A stretch of DNA of 10,095 bases from Deltaproteobacteria bacterium. GTDB lineage: Bacteria; Myxococcota; Polyangia; Haliangiales; Haliangiaceae. Positions 1 through 5,774 of this stretch are shown piece by piece. The first letter of the stretch is position 1. Each line of letters begins with the position of its first letter. A program made the translations under genes and the position numbers. Under the pieces are notes generated by a model. That model was not told the origin of the DNA. It saw only the letters and a list, made by a program, of their open reading frames with translations, and did not search any database. The stretch is from assembly GCA_018262455.1 (NCBI GenBank), contig JAGSPR010000240.1, positions 1-10,095 of the forward strand. The letters are read 5' to 3'.

Positions 1-621
<621 letters not shown>

Positions 622-677
622 CGGGCTCGGCGCGCGGCGCGCGGCGCGGAAGATCAGCAGGTCCGACGTGCGGAACA

Positions 678-709
678 GGGGCCCGGTGACCACGCCGGGC
701 CTCGGCTTT
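678..709 (+). terminator. Possible rho-independent terminator after rpoD
   Basis: A perfect 7-bp GC stem (GGCCCGG at 680-686 with CCGGGCC at 695-701) closes an 8-base loop. It extends by a G-T and a G-C pair to bases 678-703. Only a short TTT (707-709) follows, so the U-tract is weak. The element lies between rpoD and the channel gene, where transcription would be expected to end. It could equally be incidental structure in GC-rich DNA. Confidence 0.35.
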
Positions 710-724
710 CGATAGGATCGCCCG

Positions 725-2266
725 GTGGGTTTCTGGGCCACGATTGTGTCGTACCTGTGGTTCGCGCGAACCCCGTTCCTGATCGTCGCGTACTTCGTGA
801 CCGTCGCGCTCGTGCGGCGGATCCCGAAGACCGAGCTCGAGCGCTATCACATGCGTGCAGCGGGCACGCTGATCGTCGGACACCTGGTGGCCGTCGCGAT
901 CGGCGCCGGTCAGGCCGAGGGCGGCTACGACGACACGATCGCGGAAGTCTCGGCACTCGCGTTCCAGCTGCTCGCGTTCCTGTCGCTCGGCATGACCGTC
1001 GCCTTCCGGGCACTGCTCCCGCGGATCGGCTTCACGCTGCCACGGATCATGATCGACCTGCTGACGTTCGTCGGCGTGCTGGTCATCTTCATCGTCGTGG
1101 GCAAGCGTGCGGGGTTCTCGGTCGCCGGCCTCATCACGACCAGCGCGGTGCTGACGGCCGTGATCGGCTTCTCGTTGCAGGACACGCTCGGCAACGTGAT
1201 GGGTGGCCTCTCGGTCCAGCTCGACAAGTCGATCAAGGTGGGAGACTGGGTGGCGCTCGGCCCCAACCTGCCGACCGGGAAGGTCACCGAGATCCGGTGG
1301 CGCTACACCGCGATCGAGACGCGCAACTGGGACACCGTGATCGTCCCGAACGGCACGCTGGTGAAGAGCCAGATCACGATCCTCGGCCGGCGCACCGGCG
1401 AGCCGATCCAGACCCGCCGCACGATCGACTTCTTCGTCGACTTCCGCACGCCCCCGACCGAGGTGATCACGGCCGTCGAGGAGGCGATCCGCAAGGATCC
1501 GGTCGCCAAGATGGCGCGCGAGCCCGCACCCCACGTGCTGTTCCTGGGCGTTCGCGACAGTTATGCCAACTACGTGGTTCGCTACTGGCTGACCGATCTC
1601 GCGACCGACGACCCGCCCGACAGCGCGGTCCGGACCCGGGTGTGGTTCGCGCTCCGGCGCGCGGGCATCCCGATGTCGATCCCGGCGAGCACGGTGTTCC
1701 TGACCCACGAGACCCCGGAGCGCGAGTCCCGCAAGGCGGAACAGGAGCTCGCCCAGCGGATGAATGCACTCGGCTCCGTCGATCTGTTTCGCGGCTTACC
1801 CGAGAACCTGCGCAAGGATCTCGCCGACCAGCTGGTCTACATGCCGTTCGCCGCCGGTGAAGCGGTGACGCGCGAGGGGGATCGCGACGATGGGCTCTAC
1901 ATGCTCGTCAAGGGTGAGGCCGTGGTGCGCATCGGGGCCGGCGACGATGCCCGGGAGGTTGCCTCCCTGATCCCCGGCCAGTTCTTCGGCGAGATGTCGC
2001 TGATGACCGGCGAGGCCCGGACCGCCAGCGTCGTCGCGATGACGGACGTGGTGTGCTACCGGGTCGACAAACCTGCCTTCCAGCACATCCTGCGCGAGAC
2101 CCCATCGATCGCCGACCAGATCGCGGATGTCCTGGTGACGCGACGGACCGCGCTCTCGGCCGTCCGCGACGAGCGCGATGATCTCAAGCGCAACCGGACC
2201 GAGACGGCGAAGCAGGATCTGCTCGGTCGGATCCGAGGCTTCTTCGGAATCAACGACGCCCACTAG
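725..2266 (+). CDS. MscS-family channel with C-terminal cyclic-nucleotide-binding domain (bCNG type)
   Basis: The 513-residue inner-membrane protein is predicted to be an ion or osmolyte channel with a cytoplasmic ligand-binding domain. Hydrophobic segments lie near residues 6-30, 45-64, 72-98 and 108-128. A Gly/Ala-rich pore helix typical of MscS (about 133-165, including GFSLQDTLGNVMGG) follows, then the MscS beta domain (IKVGDWVALG, VTEIRWRYTAIETR, VIVPNG) and the alpha/beta region to about 330. Residues 351-470 form a cNMP-binding domain whose phosphate-binding cassette, FGEMSLMTGEARTASV, keeps the ribose-binding Glu (423) and phosphate-binding Arg (432). The basic tail ends in RIRGFFGI. 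This architecture matches the bacterial cyclic-nucleotide-gated subgroup of MscS proteins, known for poor or absent mechanosensitivity. The GTG start is chosen because AGGA (714-717) sits 7 bases upstream and the first membrane helix begins just after it. The ligand is unknown; Thr after the cassette Arg is compatible with cAMP or cGMP. It appears to be a single-gene unit. Confidence 0.9.
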   Translation: MGFWATIVSYLWFARTPFLIVAYFVTVALVRRIPKTELERYHMRAAGTLIVGHLVAVAIGAGQAEGGYDDTIAEVSALAFQLLAFLSLGMTVAFRALLPRIGFTLPRIMIDLLTFVGVLVIFIVVGKRAGFSVAGLITTSAVLTAVIGFSLQDTLGNVMGGLSVQLDKSIKVGDWVALGPNLPTGKVTEIRWRYTAIETRNWDTVIVPNGTLVKSQITILGRRTGEPIQTRRTIDFFVDFRTPPTEVITAVEEAIRKDPVAKMAREPAPHVLFLGVRDSYANYVVRYWLTDLATDDPPDSAVRTRVWFALRRAGIPMSIPASTVFLTHETPERESRKAEQELAQRMNALGSVDLFRGLPENLRKDLADQLVYMPFAAGEAVTREGDRDDGLYMLVKGEAVVRIGAGDDAREVASLIPGQFFGEMSLMTGEARTASVVAMTDVVCYRVDKPAFQHILRETPSIADQIADVLVTRRTALSAVRDERDDLKRNRTETAKQDLLGRIRGFFGINDAH

Positions 2267-2453
2267 CCCTGGAGACACCTCCGTGGTCCGACCGTGTGCG
2301 TAGCTCGTTATGCACCTGGCGAGCTCTTACACACCCAGATGGGCGTGAGTGACTAGACCCGAGCGTCAGCGGGCGGCTCACCGGCCGCGATTTCGTGCAC
2401 TTGTCCGCGTCCAGCACCTGGCACAGCGAGTGCTCAGGAGACCACTCGCACCT

Positions 2454-2627
2454 ATGACCGATCGCGAAGCAAAGTCCCGTGCGGTGAAGATCCTCGCGAA
2501 GTCGATCTACCGGGACCTCGAATCGCAGGGATTTGACGAGAAACAGATCGTCTCGCTCGCGACCGAGCTCATCAGCGAGGTCACCAGCAAGATGTCGCGC
2601 ACGACCGAGAAACTCCAGCTCGCGTAA
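2454..2627 (+). CDS. Small conserved-looking hypothetical protein, 57 residues
   Basis: The 57-residue acidic/basic protein has no signal peptide, membrane helix or cysteine, and I do not recognise a named family. It reads as helical throughout: an N-terminal basic helix (about 5-22, with KSRAVKILAKSIYRDL), a short turn with QGFDEKQ (25-31), and a second amphipathic helix (31-47, with IVSLATELISEV). That is compatible with a two-helix hairpin or a small oligomeric adaptor. The ATG at 2454 is preferred. AGGAG (2436-2440) lies 13 bases upstream, slightly far, and the in-frame extension back to a GTG at 2349 is Arg/Pro-rich and looks untranslated. Lower GC and clean codon use from the ATG onward support a real gene. 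It sits 105 bp before gap and has no overlap with either neighbour. The GFDEKQIVSLA turn looks like a conserved motif, but this is inferred without a search. Confidence 0.72.
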   Translation: MTDREAKSRAVKILAKSIYRDLESQGFDEKQIVSLATELISEVTSKMSRTTEKLQLA

Positions 2628-2732
2628 GTGCGCCATCACGTTGCGTCGCGCTGCGGCAGTCGATCTGCACTCGTGATTCTGCGCCTGCGCTGCGGCTAGC
2701 TCTGCTGCGCGATCCGATCTAGGGTGCGCGCC

Positions 2733-3740
2733 ATGGCGAAGGTCCGACTCGGAATCAATGGCTTTGGTCGTATTGGGCGTGGCGTGGTCCGCTGCATGGC
2801 GGATCAGCTCGACGTCTTCGACCTCGTGGTGATCAACGATCTCACCGACGTGAAGACGCTCGGTCACCTGCTCAAACACGACTCGATCCACGGCAAGTTT
2901 CCCGGCACGGTCGAGATCCAGGACGGCTCGCTCGTGATCAACGGTGACAGCGTGAAGATCACCGCCGAGAAGGATCCCGCGGCGATCAAGTGGAAGGACG
3001 CCGGCGTCGACATCGTCCTCGAGTGCACGGGCAAGTTCGTCGACAAGGCCGGCGCGAGCAAGCACCTGACCGGCGGCGCCAAGAAGGTGCTGATCTCGGC
3101 GCCCGCCAAGGACCCGGACGTCACGCTGTGCATGGGGATCAACCTCGCCATGTACAAGCCGGCCGAGCACCACATCATCTCGAACGCGTCGTGCACGACG
3201 AACTGCCTCGCGCCTGTCGCGAAGGTGCTGCACGAGACGTTCGGGATCGTGACCGGGCTGATGACCACGATCCACTCGTACACGAACGATCAGCAGATCC
3301 TCGATCTGCCCCACAAGGATCTGCGACGCGCCCGCGCCGCGGCGCTCTCCATGATCCCGACCACCACCGGTGCGGCGAAGGCGCTCAAGGAAGTGCTGCC
3401 CGCGATGGCCGGCAAGCTCGACGGCATGGCGATCCGCGTGCCGACCCCCAACGTCTCGCTCGTCGATCTCACGGTGCGGCTCGAGAAGCCAGCCGATGCC
3501 AAGACCGTCAACGCGGCGCTGCGGGCCGCCGCCGAGGGCCCGCTCAAGGGCATCCTCGTCATGTCCGACGAGCCGCTGGTGTCGTGCGACTTCAACGGCG
3601 ATCGCCATAGCTCGATCGTCGACACCGCCCTCACCACCGCGCTCGGCGACATGGTGAAGGTCAGCGCCTGGTACGACAACGAGATGGGCTACTCGCAGCG
3701 CCTGTTCGACCTCGCGAAGTTCGTCTCGGAGCGCCTGTAA
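2733..3740 (+). CDS. gap: Glyceraldehyde-3-phosphate dehydrogenase, NAD-type
   Basis: The 335-residue cytoplasmic enzyme is of the usual length. It oxidises glyceraldehyde-3-phosphate to 1,3-bisphosphoglycerate with phosphate and NAD+. The Rossmann nucleotide-binding start is KVRLGINGFGRIGR, and NDLTD (residues 36-40) lies in the dinucleotide-binding region. The catalytic site is SCTTNCLAP with Cys154, and the paired His is at 181 in TTIHSYTNDQ. The LDLPHKDLRRARAAA stretch carries the Leu-Pro pair typical of NAD-dependent GapA enzymes rather than NADP-dependent GapB. The end is WYDNEMGYSQRLFDL. The ATG at 2733 is chosen over the GTG at 2724 because it begins the canonical MAKVRLGINGFG sequence and AGGG (2721-2724) lies 8 bases upstream. 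The stop codon overlaps the pgk start, so the two are translationally coupled. No -35/-10 pair is obvious upstream, although a TAGGGT box lies at 2720-2725. Confidence 0.98.
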   Translation: MAKVRLGINGFGRIGRGVVRCMADQLDVFDLVVINDLTDVKTLGHLLKHDSIHGKFPGTVEIQDGSLVINGDSVKITAEKDPAAIKWKDAGVDIVLECTGKFVDKAGASKHLTGGAKKVLISAPAKDPDVTLCMGINLAMYKPAEHHIISNASCTTNCLAPVAKVLHETFGIVTGLMTTIHSYTNDQQILDLPHKDLRRARAAALSMIPTTTGAAKALKEVLPAMAGKLDGMAIRVPTPNVSLVDLTVRLEKPADAKTVNAALRAAAEGPLKGILVMSDEPLVSCDFNGDRHSSIVDTALTTALGDMVKVSAWYDNEMGYSQRLFDLAKFVSERL

Positions 3741-4939
3741 TGGCGCTGCCCGGCGGGATCAAGCACGTCCAGGAGCTGCCGGTCGAGGGCAAGCGCGTGT
3801 TCGTGCGGGTCGACTTCAACGTCCCGCTCGACAAGGCAACCCGTCGGATCACCGACGACGCGCGGATCACCGCGACGTTGCCGACCCTGCGTCACCTGAT
3901 GGAGCGTGGCGCCCGCATCGTGCTCGGCTCGCACCTCGGCCGGCCCGACGGCCAGGTCAAGCCCGAGCTCTCGCTCGAGCCGGTCGCGGTCAAGCTCGCC
4001 GAGCTGCTCGGCATCGATGTCGTGCTCGCGGACGAGCCGGTCGGCGATGGCGCGCGCAAGGTCGTCAGCGACCTCCGCGACGGTCAGATCGCGATGCTCG
4101 AGAACCTGCGGTTCCACCCGGGCGAGGAGGCCAACGACGAGCAGCTCGCGCGGACCCTCGCGTCGTACTGCGATATCTACGTCAACGACGCGTTCGGCAC
4201 CGCCCACCGCGCCCATGCTTCGACCGCCGGGATGGTGAAGTTCGTCGGCGAGAAGGGCGCCGGCTTCGTCATGGCCAAGGAGATCGACTTCCTGTCGCGT
4301 CTGCTCGGCGAGGTCGACCGGCCCTACGTCGCGGTGCTCGGCGGCGCCAAGGTGTCCGACAAGATCGAGGTGCTCGACGCGCTGCTCGAGCGAGTCAACG
4401 CGATCGTGATCGGCGGCGCGATGGCCAACACGTTCCTCGAGGCCCAGGGCAAGAACCTCGGCAAGAGCAAGGTCGAACGCGAGAAGCTCGCGAACGCCCG
4501 CAACTTCCTCCGCAAGGCCGTCGAGAAGAACATCGCCGTGCACCTGCCGACCGATGTCATCGTCGCGACCGGGCTCGACGACGATGGATCGAAGGCGGTC
4601 ATGGTCGATGCGATCCCCGCGGAGTCGATGGCGCTCGATATCGGGCCGATGACGGTCGAGCTGTTTCGCAGGGTGCTCGGTGCCGCGCGGACGGTGTTCT
4701 GGAACGGCCCGATGGGCGTGTTCGAGAAGCCGCGATTCGCGGCGGGGACGGTCGCGGTCGCGCGCGCGCTCGCCGACAACAAGCTCGCGCTCACCGTGGT
4801 CGGCGGCGGCGATTCGGCCGCGGCGATCGCGCAGGCCGGGCTCGCCGACAAGGTCAGCCACGTGTCGACCGGCGGCGGCGCGAGCCTCGAGTTCGTGCAG
4901 GGGCTCGACCTGCCGGGCATCGCGGCGCTGCGTCCCTGA
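3740..4939 (+). CDS. pgk: Phosphoglycerate kinase
   Basis: The 399-residue cytoplasmic enzyme, of normal bacterial length, transfers phosphate from 1,3-bisphosphoglycerate to ADP, the step directly after Gap. N-domain substrate-binding motifs are FVRVDFNVP (21-29), GSHLGRP (63-69), ENLRFHPGEE (121-130) and VNDAFGTAHRAHAS. C-domain nucleotide-binding motifs are GGAKVSDK (201-208), GGAMANTF, WNGPMGVFE (321-329), GGGDSAAA (355-362) and STGGGASLEF (376-385). All the expected basic and glycine-rich elements are present, so it should be active. The ATG overlaps the gap stop codon as TAATG, and GGAG (3728-3731) sits 8 bases upstream inside gap, indicating tight co-translation. Codon use matches gap. 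After the stop, a 163-bp gap with a perfect hairpin separates it from the next gene. This suggests the gap-pgk transcript may be processed or attenuated there before the downstream genes. Confidence 0.98.
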   Translation: MALPGGIKHVQELPVEGKRVFVRVDFNVPLDKATRRITDDARITATLPTLRHLMERGARIVLGSHLGRPDGQVKPELSLEPVAVKLAELLGIDVVLADEPVGDGARKVVSDLRDGQIAMLENLRFHPGEEANDEQLARTLASYCDIYVNDAFGTAHRAHASTAGMVKFVGEKGAGFVMAKEIDFLSRLLGEVDRPYVAVLGGAKVSDKIEVLDALLERVNAIVIGGAMANTFLEAQGKNLGKSKVEREKLANARNFLRKAVEKNIAVHLPTDVIVATGLDDDGSKAVMVDAIPAESMALDIGPMTVELFRRVLGAARTVFWNGPMGVFEKPRFAAGTVAVARALADNKLALTVVGGGDSAAAIAQAGLADKVSHVSTGGGASLEFVQGLDLPGIAALRP

Positions 4940-4969
4940 TTCGACGCGACGGGGCGATGTCAGGGTCTC

Positions 4970-4999
4970 CTCGAAAATCTGAGCGATCAGATTTTCGAG
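4970..4999. repeat. Perfect 13-bp inverted repeat with GCGA loop, 30 bases after pgk
   Basis: CTCGAAAATCTGA (4970-4982) and TCAGATTTTCGAG (4987-4999) are exact reverse complements around the tetraloop GCGA, which fits the stable GNRA class when transcribed on the + strand. The element is clearly more AT-rich than its surroundings. There is no T-tract after it, and the inner stem is AT-rich, so it is a poor standard rho-independent terminator. It could be an mRNA 3'-end stabiliser for gap-pgk, a protein-binding palindrome or a dispersed intergenic repeat. No second copy is seen in this window. Confidence 0.85.
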
Positions 5000-5102
5000 C
5001 CAGCGTGACCTCCGTGGCGTGGATCGCGCACAGCGACTGAGGTGTCGGCCGCATGATCCCCGCGGGTTACCTCGCGGCACATGGCTTGAAACTGCGCTCC
5101 CC

Positions 5103-5726
5103 ATGCGCGTAGCCATCCTTGCCGTCCTCGGTCTCATCGTTGCGGATGTCTCGGTCACTCGTGCCGAGCCGCCGGGACTGGTGATCCCGGTGCCGGAGGG
5201 CAGCGACATCCAGGGCGCGCCGACGATCCTGGTCGTGATGCCCGAGGCCGCCCCGCCGACCGAAACGTCGAGCTACCGCTGGCAGCTCGTCGCGGCAGAC
5301 GCGGCCGCCGTGGGCTCGCTCGCCCTCGCCTTGCGGGACGGCAACCGGGGCAATGACTGGGGCACGCTCGGGCTTGCCACCTATGCCCTCGGCCCGCCGA
5401 TCGTCCATGCCGCCAACGGCCACGGCGGCCGTGCGCTCGGCAGCCTCACACTCCGGGTGGGGCTGCCGCTGATCGGTGGCCTGGTCGGCGCGAGCCTCGA
5501 CGCGCCCCCGAGCTGTGCACCGAACGTACAGGGCAACGACAGCTTCTGTGATGGCAGCTTCCCGGGCAACGGCCTCGCCAAGGGGCTCGCTCTCGGTGCG
5601 GTCGCCGCGATGGCCCTCGATACCTGGCTGCTCGCGCGTCCCGAGCGCAGGCCTGCCCGGGGCTGGTCGCCGAACGCATCCGCGCTTCGCGGCGGCGCCT
5701 CGTTCGGGGTCTCGGGCGCGTTCTAG
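5103..5726 (+). CDS. Hypothetical exported or membrane protein
   Basis: The function is not recognised. The 207-residue product begins with a short basic N-terminus and hydrophobic stretch (MRVAILAVLGLIVADVSVTRA), with a likely signal peptidase cleavage after Ala21. A Pro-rich segment (24-52) follows. Hydrophobic Gly/Ala-rich segments lie near 61-77, 88-101, 110-131 and 157-177, compatible with several short membrane helices. Two cysteines (138 and 149) flank a polar loop and could form a disulfide outside the cytoplasm. The YRWQLVAADAAAVGSLAL and YALGPPIVHAANGH stretches look like conserved motifs of an uncharacterised family common in myxobacteria-like genomes; this is from memory, without a search. 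The ATG at 5103 is preferred because it begins the signal peptide. The longer in-frame start at 5019 adds Arg-rich non-signal sequence. No good ribosome site is visible. It lies between pgk and the signalling gene, 48 bp before the latter. Confidence 0.75.
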   Translation: MRVAILAVLGLIVADVSVTRAEPPGLVIPVPEGSDIQGAPTILVVMPEAAPPTETSSYRWQLVAADAAAVGSLALALRDGNRGNDWGTLGLATYALGPPIVHAANGHGGRALGSLTLRVGLPLIGGLVGASLDAPPSCAPNVQGNDSFCDGSFPGNGLAKGLALGAVAAMALDTWLLARPERRPARGWSPNASALRGGASFGVSGAF

Positions 5727-5774
5727 CAGGAGCCGGGAGCGCGCGGTTCGCGGCCATCTAGCTTATGATGGGCT

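Noticed and set aside
2302..2325. 6-bp inverted repeat AGCTCG/CGAGCT after the channel gene
   Set aside because: The stem is short, the loop is 12 bases and there is no T-tract; it is too weak to call a terminator.
2349..2453. Upstream GTG start for the small protein
   Set aside because: The added 35 residues are Arg/Pro-rich with non-coding character. The ATG at 2454 has an AGGAG upstream.
2648..2696. Direct repeat GCGCTGCGGC (2648-2657 and 2687-2696) upstream of gap
   Set aside because: It is a ten-base GC-rich repeat with no symmetry or known operator; chance cannot be excluded.
2250..3608. 452-codon open frame on the - strand across gap
   Set aside because: It is a mirror of gap third-position GC bias. 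The translation is Arg/His/Asp-rich with no recognisable domain, and gap itself is certain.
5019..5102. Upstream start for the exported protein
   Set aside because: It would bury the clear signal peptide that begins at 5103 behind an Arg-rich segment.
3689..5209. 506-codon open frame on the - strand across pgk
   Set aside because: It is a shadow of pgk, low-complexity in charged residues, and has no motif or ribosome site. It also spans the intergenic hairpin without sense.
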